64,000 nucleotides of DNA from Anseranas semipalmata (Eukaryota; Chordata; Aves; Anseriformes; Anseranatidae), in the NCBI GenBank assembly GCA_013399115.1, contig VXAA01004089.1, positions 397,644-461,643 on the forward strand. Reading direction: 5' to 3'. Made by a program: the position numbers and the translations under genes. Position 1 is the first letter of the stretch. Every line of letters starts with the position of its first letter. Positions 39,401 to 52,118 of this stretch are shown piece after piece. The notes beneath the pieces are model-generated. The model had not been told where the DNA came from. It searched no databases and was given only the letters and a program-made list of their open reading frames with translations.

Positions 39401-40889
39401 TTATTAATACTGTCCAGCTCTTCCTATTGTCTTCCTAAGACTCCTTTTCTGCTGCTTGTAATTATCTTTAATTTTCAAATTTCAACTGGGAAGGCCAGAA
39501 GGAGTTCCTAAGGAGTTACTAAGCCATTACTTTAGCAGCTTTACATTAGTGGATCCTTTTTATTTTAACCCAGTACACTCAAATAAGCAAGTGTCATTGC
39601 TATGCATCAGTCTAAGCTGAACAGAAATGGCAGGGAAGTTGGTTGTTTCAGGCTGCCGTTGCGGGGTCTGTAGGCTCCCTGTTAGCCCTACAATGTCCTC
39701 AGTGAGTTCAGAAAGAGCAAGCAGCAGAGACCTATGTGTGCCATCACCTTGTAGGCTCCAACAGCTGTACAGTCTGGATCTCCATTGATTAGAAAGGGAG
39801 CTCAGATACTTACCTTGCCTGGAGACACCTGCACACCAAAACCTAAAATAGATGTCTTAATCTGTGAGCTGAAACCTACCCTCCCAACAGTAGGTGAGAA
39901 GAATCTCGCTTCAAGTCTCCAAACAATATAAATGATGAAAAATCAGAAGATTCTGAGAAAAAAAGATTTTGCTGGAGCATTTCCAACATTTAGTAAGGAA
40001 AACCAAGGAAAAGCCCAGGAGGAAACTAATCATTCTGTCGTCAGCAGGTAATAAATAATAGTGGAGGGGACCACCCACCAAACAATGAAGATAAAACGCA
40101 ATTTTGAGTAGCTCACAGAGCAAGCAGCCACGAATCTGTAATCTGAATGAGGAAAAAGGACTTTTTGATTGTAATGCATGTACAAACAGGGACAGGAAAA
40201 CTTAATGGAGATTTATGTGGATGCATGTAAGTGACCAAAGCCCCACTGGTACCACTCAAGAATAACCATAACTGATGTACATGGGACGATGACTATGTTG
40301 TGGTCAGCAGTATGCTGATGAACGTATACAGCTTCACGGCCAGATTTGGCTTCTTCCTGGATGGACAGAGAAAGTTTGGTTTTCAGTGTACCTGTCCTTT
40401 ATACCATTATTTTCTCTTCCCTCTGCTGAAAGCATTAGAATTATTCTTAAACAGATTTTTAGATGGAATCATAAATAAGATCAGAATTTTTAAGTCTTTA
40501 AGCTTGGACTATCTCTACTTGCAGTCCAACTATTGAGGGATTTAAAAGAGACACCAGTGACAGCAAAATTAACCTAATGTGAAAGGTTGAGAGAGGGTTG
40601 CGTTTTTATGGTAGGTACAGTACACAACATTTAACTGTCTCTTGTTGATTTTAAGGAGGAATATTCCAGTGACTTCAATAATGTTCTAGCTTCTTAAATA
40701 ATTGAAGAGTAAATGAAATCTGTGTTAAACTGTAGCTTTATTGATTAAGAGACGTCATTTCACTGCATGTTAATCCAAATTACAACAATATCTCTGAGGA
40801 TAATATAAAAGCACAGAAAGGCTTATCTGAAGTCTTCTGTCATGTAGTTTTTGTTATTAAAGTCACTTTGTTTAAGTTTCTATTTGTAG
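36416..40889. other. AT-rich non-coding stretch
   Basis: It includes a TA repeat and an A run near 36760-36805 and short homopolymers elsewhere. Frames of 131 codons (36770-37165, plus) and 125 codons (38765-39142, plus) show no domain, and the first begins inside the TA repeat. I see no gene. Confidence 0.55.
36760..36789. repeat. TA-rich microsatellite
   Basis: An imperfect (TA)n repeat, followed at once by a run of A bases. Confidence 0.85.
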
Positions 40890-40930
40890 GTTTCCCCATA
40901 GAAAAAAAAAAAAAAAGAATGTTTCCCCAT
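40890..40930. repeat. Poly(A) run flanked by 10-bp direct repeats
   Basis: GTTTCCCCAT occurs at 40890-40899 and again at 40921-40930. Between them lies 'AG', about 15 A bases and 'GAAT'. Direct repeats around an A tail are the mark of target-primed retroposition. Here almost nothing but the tail lies between them, so the insertion may be an extreme 5'-truncated retroposon, or a slippage product. Confidence 0.6.
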
Positions 40931-43149
40931 GCAAATTAGGTACATTTAGCTTGAATTAGTAGTTGATATAAAGTGAGATCAGCATTGCTGAATTTTCATA
41001 AATATAAGGATATAAATTATCAGTGTGGTTATTTCATGTGTATTTAATGTCTCCGTCATATGTCTTCCACTACAAAAATTAAGTGAGGAAAAACAGTTTG
41101 TATGTCACTCTATTAAAATCATTCCTTCTTACTCATCAGTGGTTTAATAGACCAGCTTTAGATGTTTTGGAAAACTTGAACATAGGCCAGTGGAAAAAGG
41201 AGAGGTATCATGTCTATTTCTTATTGTGTATACATTGGCAGTCAGATGTATCACATTTATAGGATCAATATGTGCACTAACTAAATTCCATGTAGGATTC
41301 AGCTATGTTGTTCCTCCAGCAACTGTGAGAGTTTTGACCAAGATATGGTGGTCCTTTTGCCCGAGGTACAGTGGAGGTACATAACAGGAGATGATCTCTT
41401 TGTGAGAAGACTTCTAACTTAATGAGAAAAGTTCACAAAAAGTGGAAGAAAACAGTTTGATTTCCAGTAGGAAAAGTGAGATGTATAGAAAACAAAAAAC
41501 AAAAACTGGACCCAGTGCTTAACTGGTAGTGCCCATGATCTGGCTCCCCGGAAGCTGCAATGTGCTGCAATAGTGTTCATTACACACAACAGCGACTTTG
41601 GGACACAGTCTACATATTCCTAATGAGTTAAAGTCCATTTCAATGTTCATATGGTTTCCCTTCAATGGTTCTTGCTAAACCTGTATTCCTTTTGCTTCTG
41701 CATTCTTTCATTTCTGTTAACTCCCTCTTTGATATTCCTATTTAGTAGTACTTTTGGCCAAACATTAAATTATCCACTAGTGTATGTTTTGTGTTTTTGT
41801 TTGTTTGTTTGTTTTTGCTGTGTGGGTTTTTAATTGTTAAGGTGGCATCTTCAACATGGTAAGTCGTAAATCATTCACCAAGCTTTTCCCTTCCTTGGAT
41901 CTTCTCTGCAAACTTTTTCCTCCCTAAAGTGTGGGTTTCAGGACATTGTCTTAAATTTTTGAAATCCCTCTGAACATATGGACAGCAAACCCTGTGCGCG
42001 AATTCTTTTCATTTCAGAATAGCATTAATAAAAAAATCTAAACTTGGGGTGAGTTTTCTATGGGTGCCTGGTTTCTTGGACAGGTTTGCATATCTCAGTC
42101 TGAGGCTCTTAGTACCTGATTGCACCAGCAAATGTATTATTTATGTCCAGAAAAGTTACTTCTATTAATTTACTGTACCAGAGAGAGGAAGTCAAATGTG
42201 TCACCTCAAAATAAGATTGCTTTCCAAATCTGGTCTGTATTCTAAAATAAAATAGAGTTTTAGGTAAAGAACGAGCATCTGAGTGGAATTCTTTGAATAA
42301 AACCTATGAAAAAATGAAACCACAGCATAATAAGAGGTTTAGTCCCCAAAATTACATTCTTCTCCAACTCCCAGATGTGTTTGATAGGGAAGAGAGACTG
42401 TGTTCAGTGTGTTTAATGCACCCAAGGGATTCTGATGTCTGACTAGTGTGTGAACTTTTGTACTAGTGGAAAAATACATGATTTCTGAACTGAGCTCAGC
42501 ATGGGCCCCGACATGTGGATTGCATCCTAACGCATTCTGTTAATACAAGCTATTTGTACAGGAGACACACACCTGCTTTTTAAAACTTCTGATTCACAAA
42601 AGAAAAAAAGGCGTCAGCAGTAGTCGTAAATCCATCATTGTGGTAGCCAGTGTTCTCTCCAATTTCCTTGGCATTGTGGCAGAAAGATGAGAAAAGGAAA
42701 AATATTGCATGCCAACTTTTTTTTTTATTATCATGTACTCCCTGTGGCAGTGCAATGGCAGCTATAGGGTCCATGGAGCCCTAGCACAATCTCAAAGCAA
42801 GCCTGTCTAGTTCCCCAAGTTGATGTCTCAAGTGGTGGCCTCCTCACTAGGCAGATCACCAGTTACAGGATGTTAACAGCAGTGGCACTAAGCTCACAGA
42901 GACTTTGCATGGCTAAACTCACACGGTTTTAAAATGGAAACTCACACCATAGCATCGAAATTTGCAATTCTACTGGATATGCATATGTGAGAAGTGTTGG
43001 AAGATCTCATTGTTTTGGTGGTTGTGGACCTCCATGTAGATTGCAGTGGCAAAAGCTGTGAAATGAGAAGTAGTGTGTTATATTGTTCCCTGTTTCTGTT
43101 AACAGCTCTTGTGCCCTTGCAGACACTTAGCTTCTTTAGGTTCATTCAA
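40931..43149. other. AT-rich non-coding stretch
   Basis: A TTTG repeat near 41793-41817 and T-rich tracts. No coding signal and no recognisable transposon. Confidence 0.5.
41793..41817. repeat. (TTTG)n microsatellite
   Basis: Four to five tandem TTTG units in T-rich sequence. Confidence 0.85.
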
Positions 43150-43225
43150 AAGTGAGCAGTAAAAAAGTCAGTCTTGTTTCTGGCCTTGCCACTGACTTCC
43201 ATTTTGACCATGCACTAGTTACAGG
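43150..43225 (+). repeat. Possible MIR-like core remnant
   Basis: 'GTTTCTGGCCTTGCCACTGA' followed by 'CTTCCATTTTGACC' resembles the MIR core blocks 'CTGGCTCTGCCACTTAC' and 'CTGTGTGACCTTGG'. It is short and worn, so the call is weak. Confidence 0.3.
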
Positions 43226-44814
43226 GAGGATTCTACCAACCTTAGTCCTTCTAGATTCACTGTCTACTCCTGAGCTACTCCTTTGGTAGGTTGGAGAGAG
43301 GTTTCTCTAGGCAGAATTCATTGTAATTCACTTTATTCTTAGCTGCCCTACTAAAACTGAATCAATTGCTTGCTGCTGAATCAGCTACCTGGTGCTGTTG
43401 CATCCTCTCTAGTAAATAAAGAGAACAGCTAGATGAGCACTTTAGGCTTAGACCTTCACCTTTTCAGTTTGGGTAATGCCAGCCACAACCTTCTGGCATC
43501 TCCATTCTCATTTCTTACTTCCATAATGATATCTTTTTTCTCTCATGCTGCCCAGTCATATTTATTTTGTTTGTAAAAATGTTTGTAAGGAGATTCTAGG
43601 CTGATTAGCTTGTAGATAAACACTGTATCCTAGATGACTAAGCTATGGTAAGTGTGTTTCATTTGTTACATCTTTGTAAAAAAGTGCAACAAGTCTCTAA
43701 TGTCAACTATAAACTGCAATAACAATTGTTATTATTGTTATTATTATTACAAGTAACCATAAACTTATTTACGCATAGAGACATCTATACTTTAAGCTAG
43801 TCCTGTAGTCAAAATGATGATAAGCAATGGTCTTTGTCAACACCACCAACATCCTTCCCAAACAAGTAGGTTCTGCCAGCAATAAGTAGGGATTTTCAAG
43901 GTTTAGAGCTGCAATCCCTAACTCCAGCTTCAGTATTTATTATTATTATTATTTCTATTATCCAGAATTACTATGCAGATAGAAAAGGGAGGAGGGATGA
44001 ATTGTTTTTGAAAATCTGTCTCTTAAGTCTAGGCAAGATATTGATGTGTAGACCCAGACAGAAAATTTCATGGAATTCAAAGGAAGGATGAAAGACTGTC
44101 TCTTCCCTGCTGGTATTTGAACTTGCATTTTCTTCAAGTTTGGGTATTTCTAAAGATACATTCAGAGCACTAACACATTACTTGCAGCTGCCACTTAATT
44201 GATTAAAGACTATGTTTAATTAAAATCTGTCACAGGAACAGAGAGATAGAAGGGTGAGTTAAAATTACATTTCAGCCCACCTGAAATAATAAGGCTCAGA
44301 ATGTACATTCTGAATCATACTACTAAACGGGAAAGTATTTTCAAGGGTAGATCCAGAACCTTTCTAGAGAGATCCAAGAGAACATAATTGCCATCTGTCA
44401 GCATTACCTATGGATCCTTACCTATCACAAAGGCCACGGGCTGCAAATGCCTTTGGGTATTTTGGAAGGGAATACACTGAGAAGGCAGAGTTAAAAAGCC
44501 TGTGGAAATGCCTGTTTTATTCATTTCACAGAAATGAACAGAGATGACAACATCAGTGTGCACAGGTGAATGAAATGTCCACATTTAAAACATAACTGCA
44601 TGCCCTTTAAAACTCACATAACATGCCCCCATGTCATATTTTCAAAAACATCCCAGCTCTTTTGGGTCTCTTTTTTTTTTTTTTTTTTCTTCTTTTTGGC
44701 ATCAATTCTTTCATTGCAGCTGCCCATTGCTCTCGTCTCAGTCAGGACAGACACTGCTGTCACTAGATCAATTACCAACATTCATTTCTTCTCTTGCTAT
44801 GACCCAATGGACTC
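43226..44814. other. AT-rich non-coding stretch with TTA repeats
   Basis: TTA repeats sit at 43727-43749 and around 43938, and an 18-base T run at 44671-44688. The open frames of 87 and 114 codons that start near 44570-44631 pass through the T run as phenylalanine and are artefacts. Confidence 0.55.
44671..44688. repeat. Poly(T) run
   Basis: Eighteen T bases, followed by further T-rich sequence. Confidence 0.9.
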
Positions 44815-44990
44815 CTTGTTCTCCTTCTGTTGACAGCCGGAGAAGGCTCCAGGCAAACTGGCCGCTAGCTGCTGACCCTTCCACAGACAGTCTTATTAGG
44901 GTAATTGCAAGGCTGGAAGCAGCCGAGACTGGGGCCCAATTACACCTGTCCTTGTCCAATTCAGCCAGGGCTTAAATTACTTGGATGGGT
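44815..44990. promoter_or_regulatory. Possible conserved non-coding element
   Basis: A compact GC-balanced stretch with CpG sites near 44839, 44862 and 44924. It is rich in TTATTAG, GTAATTG and CAATTA motifs (44890-44975), typical of homeodomain sites. It is not a known repeat. The sharp contrast with the AT-rich flanks is what drew attention, and the regulatory role is inferred. Confidence 0.25.
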
Positions 44991-46462
44991 CAAGGATGGT
45001 AGTGTGCTCAGGTGAACAAAAGGTTTCCTTCTATTCTTATGCCTTTCAGAGACAGACATTCTTAATTATGCTTGTCATTGGAAGATAATAAGGCTGATTG
45101 CTTTAAACGACATCTTTCTTCATCAAGGAAACCAACTCATTGTCTTACCAAACACCACCACTGAGCAGCCTATGTATTTAAAGCAAGAAGCAGTATTTGG
45201 TGTTTTCCTCTTCAGGTAGTTATTCTGTGGTCTGGAACAGAGAGAAGTCAGTGCTTGATGTGCATTATGTGCTCTTACTCATACCAATAGTTAGTGACAG
45301 TGGTGATAAAAGCAAGAAAAAATGTTTCATAATGTTTTCCCATGACAATGGTGTGGTCCTGAGTCCATTAGTTTAATTTTGTTTGAAGAAGATGGTCATT
45401 CAAAGTGTTGAAATGAGTTATAATACTGATTTATGGACAAAGAACTTAAAAGCAATGAGGCTAAAAGTTGGGCTTACAAAGTAATTGTCTTAATGAGGGA
45501 CTTTATTTTCCAAAGTTAGGAGCACTGTTATATCTGGGAAAGGTGATATCCTCAGCACTTTGAAGAGCACTCCTGTGTTCAAATATCTAAATACAAATGT
45601 ATTAATCTACATTTTAGATTCTCACCCTCAAAAATCTTGGGCAATTACAGAAATGTATATGCATGCATTTCTGTATTAATATATTTATGCATCTATAACT
45701 AAAAAAACCCTGTAATGTGACAACAAATTACAAGACTAAAGACAACAAATACACACGGCATAAATAAACATTTCTTTTTCTACTTATTGTGCAATATTAA
45801 GAGATGATTTCTGTTTGGTTTCACTGTACTTTACAGAGCTGGTTAAAAGAATTATTAAAAAATCATGAAAATAGGAAGAAAAATATAATTTTTAGAGAAG
45901 ATGGCATATATATCCTTTTGCAGTACTAAGAGAGGATCTAACTTCATTTATTACATTTTCTTTGGATATTTAAATCAATATTTTATAGGACTTGAATAAA
46001 ATGTGATTCTAAGCCATTTGTTGATGCATTTGCTTCCTGAAAGTTTCTTTTCATGTCATGCAAAATCAGGTTTCAGGAAAGCAGGTACAAAACAATAATT
46101 AAACAAAAGCTGTTTATAGATGCTGTTAAAAATCATGAAAAAAAACCATGCAAATAAAATATATGGATACTGACTTCTTTCCTGGTTTTCTAAAATCATT
46201 TTCCAATGGGAACAAAAATGCCAGAATTTGTGCCCATCTTTTTCTAATTTTGTTGTTGTTGTTATTTTCACAAATCTTTCATTGCCTGGAGACACATTTG
46301 CTAAATTTACATTTGACATTTCTGGAAGAAGCTTCTTGCCAAGGGAATTTATTGCAAATGTTTTATTTTGATTGTTCATTATTTTTTCTCTGTCATTTCT
46401 GTTAGAAATAAAGAAGAGAAGAGGCTAGTAATGCACTTTTAGTTGCTTATTGTACAGGAATT

Positions 46463-46480
46463 GGGATGGGATGGGATGGG
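46463..46480 (+). repeat. (GGGAT)n repeat with a G-quadruplex motif
   Basis: Four GGG runs at 46463, 46468, 46473 and 46478 are separated by two-base AT loops. This fits the standard G3-loop-G3 pattern for an intramolecular G-quadruplex with very short loops. In an AT-rich region this motif stands out. It may simply be a pentamer microsatellite. Confidence 0.85.
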
Positions 46481-48327
46481 ATAGAATAGTCCTAATCTTG
46501 TCTTTGGATAATTAATGTAACTAAAATGGCCCTCTTTGGACAGCAAAATTTAAAAGTGATTCTACAAGTCTCCCTGTACGATTGTCCACCGATACTACTG
46601 GCACCAAGTACAAAATAGTGTAAAAATAGCACAAAATAATGCAAACATACATCCATGGAATACAGTCTCACATTGCAACCACCTTTCAATAAAATGAGTA
46701 GTTAGTTAGGTGGAAAAGTCATATATGTGCTCTTCTAGACCAGACTTGTATTAGTAATCCTTCCTCATGCTGAAATCACTTTGTCTGCAAACAGGTGTCA
46801 AGATGAGCAGTGAAAGACCCCCACTATAGCACATTTATATATGACAAAACACATAATTTCATAAGGAAACCTTCTAAGAGTTGTAAGGAAACAGATGAAT
46901 GAACCAATGAGTTTTATCCCATTTGTAGCAATCTGATTCTGTGCTAGCTTGCATCACAGTGTGTTGGGACTACTTCCAGTTTAGTCACAACATTCCTCTG
47001 CATTCTGTTTGATCAGATCTGGCCTTTAGTATTAATAAGTGCTATTTTCCATGACATTGTGTGTTTTGCCTTGTGGAAATCAGTTATGAAACAATCTTAC
47101 ATTACTAATCCAAATAATAACCTCATTTAAAACTCTTAGGTTGGAATTCATCTACTTGAAAAGACACTTTGAAAGGAAGAGATTCCTCGTGTTCTAAGAC
47201 ATGGTTCAAAAGTAGGTGAAAACAATCTCCAGTAGCTATCTGGAGGTACGTATTTCATCAATTTTAATGGCTGAAATAAGGTGAAATGAATCCTTCCCAA
47301 TGGAGTTAAAGCAATAAATATAATAAAAACGAACATATATTACTAGAAGCAAGGATCTCAGGTTCCTCCTGGGCTCAAGAATTCATCTACATGGAGTCCT
47401 GAGATGTCACTGACAGTTTCATCATCAAGTTGTAACAGCAGAACTGTGTATTGTTTGCTGCCTTAGCTTGAAGTTGTTTTTATGGAAAAAAAAAAAAACT
47501 GTTATAAAAACAACTATATTTAAGATTTAAAAATATAGCCTCATAAGACACCACAGGATATTAGATATAATGACTTTTCACTTCAGTCAAGGACCTAAAT
47601 ACACTTTATAAACACTATTTAAATGTCATCGCTGTTTTGGTCAAGCCATTACGAACCACAGAAGGTATTTCCTTATTTCCTCTGGAGACTTTCTAATTTT
47701 CTCTGCCTTTCCAAGGTACCCAACATACATCGTGAGCAACACAAGCTCTGTACACAAAATGAAAAAGCACAGGGAAAAGACGAGAAATCCATCTTAATGA
47801 CACCCACACCAAAGTGGTGAGATGAAACACAAAGGTTTTGCTCCTGCTCATTTGTGAGAGCAAGCAACTTGGATTTTGATTGCCTCCTTTTTCCCCCATT
47901 ATTTTGAAAACTATCTAGATTTTTTCATGTACAACCTTAGCATGCGATCCAGACCTTTTAAGTTTTTATGAACAGATGATGATCTCCATTGCAAAAATCC
48001 TCATTCAAGATTCAGAGCATACAGTCTGCAAACACTGCTTTGCGTATCTTAAAAAAAAAAACCTCTAATTCTGGGTCTCCATATCACTGCTAGACCATTG
48101 AGGTACTTTTGCTCCTGCTTGTCCTGAAGACCAACAAGGTGTTAGTTTATATAGACTATAGGTTAGGGGGAAAAAAGGTAAAGAAAAATCCATCTGAGAA
48201 TGGCTTAACAAGTAGGGCATGTGCTAAAAATCTGAGAGTTTGTTCCAAGTGAGCAGATACAATCTTGAACATGAATTTTTAATACCATAGGTAACTGGAC
48301 TAGCCCCTCTCTATGGGAAGGACATAC

Positions 48328-48348
48328 AAATAAATAAATAAATAAATA
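48328..48348. repeat. (AAAT)n microsatellite
   Basis: Five tandem tetranucleotide units. Confidence 0.9.
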
Positions 48349-51004
48349 GGCTTTTTGAAATTTTAACTCTTAATTCAGCTCCTGTTTTTGCCAGTAATGC
48401 GATATGCATCATCTCTTGAGCCTGTGATGCATCAGTCGGTGTAGTATGGACCTTGTCCACAGATGGGAATCACAGTATCTGGGCCAGATCAAGAGCAAAT
48501 TTTGCCCTGTTATAGTGTGCATTTCAAGTTGCACTAACATAACTGAGATCAGAATCAGCCATGTGAGTATGGAAGTGAACATAACTCTGCTTCCCATTTA
48601 AAACAGCTTTCTCAAGTGGGATTAAGGGATTAGGCTTTGTGGTTGTCTTCCAGAAGCAATGTCACGGGGTGGTTTTACTATGGAAAGACCTGGTGTTTCG
48701 CCAGTGTAAAATAAAGTCTGCTGGCAACATGAATGCAAAATCATTGAGACAGAGTCTCAGCTCAGCTGCAACAGCATAACCCCAAAGTTACATGAACTCT
48801 AACTCTCCTGAAGCAATTGATTAAAATTAGATGTTGAACTTGTGAAATTCCCCTCTCTCTGTACTGTCCTTTTCCAAGACTGCTACTCCACAGCAGAAGT
48901 GTCTGAAGCAACGTTTGAACAGCAGTCATCTTGTGAAGCAACTCAATTTGAATTTATTTCAATATATAAGGCTGAATTGGCTAATTTTTATTTCTGTTTC
49001 CATTGGGTCAAAAAGTGCAGTAGTTCAGGAGCTGCTTCACAAACTATTTAATCACCTTGCTGGTGAGTCAATAAAATGGGAAGGACAAAGACAAGAGTGA
49101 CCTCAGCTATCCAGTTTCAAGCAGCTGCCATATGTGGGTGAGAGCCATATCTCTGTTACAGCCTGTGGAGCTTGACCTCAGTGCATATGAAAATAAAAAA
49201 CACAGCAGAGGTGTTATACATGTTTCACATCCAACTCACCAGACTGACTTCTTCAAAAACCAGTAGCAACAGGAGTTGCTGGCCAATTTATTTAACATTA
49301 ACTGGAGTTCCTGATGACATCTCTAACACAGAAGCTCCATCCACCTTGGGTAGGAAATTTCCTAACCTCTTTGTCCCCTCTCTTGTGTATCTAACACTTC
49401 AAACCCTAATGCTGAATGTGGTGACTTAAGCTCTTTGAGTGCTAGGAAGCAGCCAGACATAATTCTTAGAAGACACTGATGTACTGATATATACAGCTTT
49501 GAAGACACAGTGGCAGTGTGATCATGGGGAGAGACACACTGCACATGCATAAGAAGCTGGTATATCTGGTACTGCATAAGACAAGGCAGTTTCCTCTAAA
49601 CAGGACAAGATCCCTTATTGAGCTTGCTCCTCTCTCTACACTGAAGTGATGAAAGCACTAAGAGCAATGTTATGTTGTGTGTGGGCATGTTGTCATGTGT
49701 GTCATGTTTCGTGCAGCCAGCTGGAGGTGTAACTCCAGCTTTGCCATCTCCTCCTCTCAAATAAGCTGTTGCAGCTACTGCTGGAATTAGCTGTGTGTAG
49801 ACACCTCAGCTGGGTCTCATCAGCAGCCCAAATTACCTGCTCTCTTGTCTCCAATCAATAGTTGGCAGCTGATGGGAACAGCCTACCATCCAGATCCATT
49901 CTGCAGGTCTCCAGCTATACCACAGAGGCCTAAAGAACTCTGACACCCTCCTGGCAAAACAACATAAGAGCTCCTTGTACAGAAATCCTAAGGATCTCCA
50001 TTTACATTGCCCATTCCTTGAGAGCGGACTAGAGGCTCCCTGTAGGTTACTGGTAGGAAAGCAAAACTGAGGTGACTCGTGCCATGTCCTCTTCTAATAA
50101 AAATAAATAGACAAAGTGCCTTGGTGATATAATCTGATTATCTGTGTTCCCAGGAGGAACTTGCAGCTCAGTTTGAGGACACCTTGGTTGTGTCACAACA
50201 GGGATGCAGGGCTGAAGGTGGTGAATGTTTTCTTCTGTGCTGTATCTCTACAAAGACCAGCTAGAGATTGCTAATTGGTTGTAGGTTAGAGAGAAACATT
50301 GAGCTGAGAGTGTTTAGGAGCTCAACATGGCATGTTTTTCAGTGTGATTTCTCCTTTTTTTTCTTTCTGAGGGTCTATACAAAATAATCTTAATACTCCA
50401 CTGCAACAACAGGACTTGCATAGGATAGTTTTTCTTTTTTTTTCTGGCATTGTCTTTGATGCACTGGAAATACAACTTACTAGCACGTGATCGGAACCAC
50501 TCTGACAATATATCATCAAAATATGAAACATGAAGAGAGATACACACAAATAGGTTCCGGCTTTTGTCCCTGTATTCAGAAAAAGCAACATGTCAAGTGG
50601 ATGTGATAACTGTGTTGATGTTCCAGGTGATACTTGGAAGAACATAAGAAAGGGGAGATTCTGATTGTTGCACTTCCCCTCCAAAAATATCTGACTGTTA
50701 TTAAAGAGAGAATTGAAATAAAAATCTAGCCACTTGGTATTGATATAAAATTCTGACATTGCTTAATACAGTTTTCTTTTTTCTATTGAAAAGTTGTTTT
50801 GTTTTGTTTTGTTTTTCCCTGGAAGACCCACTAGCACATTACCACTTTTATTTGAGAGCTGTTGCATCAATAAGAGTCTTGTTGTCAGTAAGGCTCCAAG
50901 ATACTCTGAACACATGTACTGAATCTGGGCATCTGGGGAGAGAGGAAGACGGGGAAAGAACGCAATCACAGTTTGAAGTACAGATTTAACATTGGAGAGT
51001 GAAT

Positions 51005-51178
51005 TTTTACACAGGCAGATAGTGATAGGACGAAGGGGGACTGTTTTAAACTAAAAGAGTAGAGATTTAGATTAGATGTTAGGAGGAAATTCTTCACTCA
51101 GAGGGTGGTCAGACACTGGAACAGGTTGCCCAGAGAGGTTGTGGATGCCCCATCCCTGGAGGTGTTCAAGACCAGGTT
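51005..51178 (+). mobile_element. CR1 LINE fragment, plus strand, lacking its 3' end
   Basis: The stretch runs through CR1 landmarks in sense order: 'CAGATAGTGATAGGACGAAG', 'GGACTGTTTTAAACT', 'GAAATTCTTCACTCAGAGGG' and 'CACTGGAACAGGTTGCC', to 'GTGTTCAAGACCAGG'. The 62 bases at 51114-51175 differ by only about three bases from 61261-61322 in the nested copy, so both belong to closely related subfamilies. After about 51178 the match stops, with no 3' untranslated block and no octamer tail. The sequence after it (to about 51360) is GC-richer and unrecognised. Confidence 0.88.
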
Positions 51179-52094
51179 TGCATGCCTGAGACAGCTGGTT
51201 GGCCTTGTTCACAGGCCACCCCAGCTGCACATGCCAAGGGGCTTGCTGAGGCACCACAATGCTAAGCCATACCAGGAAGAAGCTGGATGGTGGACTGCTG
51301 AACTGCACAGCCCACCCCTCTCTTATGGCCTACCAATCTCAACACTTTGCATGGCCTGACGTTCAGAGCTTAAGAGATCTGTGTTAAGTGCACAGGGTGG
51401 TTATTGCACAGAAGTCTTCTTGAATGTTGTTACATTCTAAACTCTTTGTGTGTCTCACACAGCAAAAAAGTATTTCGCTGTTCTGTATAGGTATTACCTT
51501 ACACACTGGACAGGACAGCTATGAAGAACTGTGGGTTGAAGATAGTTTGTAATATGCTTTCAAGATTAAAATACAAACAAGCAAAAAAGCAAAGCACAAC
51601 ACCTTGTCTGTTGCTAATGCTGAGAACATGCTGTTACTTCACAGCTCCCTGGCTCTCTTTTCATGAAAGAAAGAATGACAATATGAAAAGAAGCTTCCAA
51701 GAGTCTTTTGTGGAAAAATAAAAAGCAGAAGTGATATTAAATACATATAAATCACAGATATAATTAGTGCCTGGAAATCTGTCAGATAATTTTTATAGTG
51801 AGGCTTTATGAGACTTCCCCTTTGGGCAATGCTGAGACCATGAAACTCTCTTTCTAACCTTTCCCTAGGCTGCTCTATGGTTTCACTTGTGACAGTCATA
51901 TGAGGCTGATATAATTTTGCTGTCTCCTAATTAGCACCATTCCATTATCCAACATACTGCACAGATCAGTTTCATTTGTTGCAGCATGTAGTATGTGACA
52001 GTTACTAGTAATTTAAAAAATTATGATAAGTCACCAAACACATATTCTTCTTTGCAGAGTTATTACCCTCAACACTAGTGGAACAGAGGGGGAA

Positions 52095-52118
52095 AATATA
52101 TATATATATATATATATT
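52095..52118. repeat. (TA)n microsatellite
   Basis: An alternating A/T run of about 24 bases. Confidence 0.9.

Larger units (their letters stand above)
44991..51004. other. AT-rich non-coding stretch
   Basis: Contains the GGGAT repeat at 46463-46482, an A run near 47488 and an AAAT repeat near 48328. More balanced composition is seen from about 49680 to 49900. No frame with a domain: the 107-codon frame at 46056-46379 and the 145-codon frame at 50322-50759 (both minus) match nothing I know. No transposon is recognised before 51005. Confidence 0.5.

Noticed and set aside
44570..44975. Two overlapping plus-strand frames of 87 and 114 codons
   Set aside because: Both cross the poly(T) run, giving phenylalanine strings. 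The non-repeat part is better read as a candidate regulatory element.
50322..50759. A 145-codon minus-strand frame
   Set aside because: No recognised family, ends in lysine-rich low-complexity sequence, and no supporting gene context.
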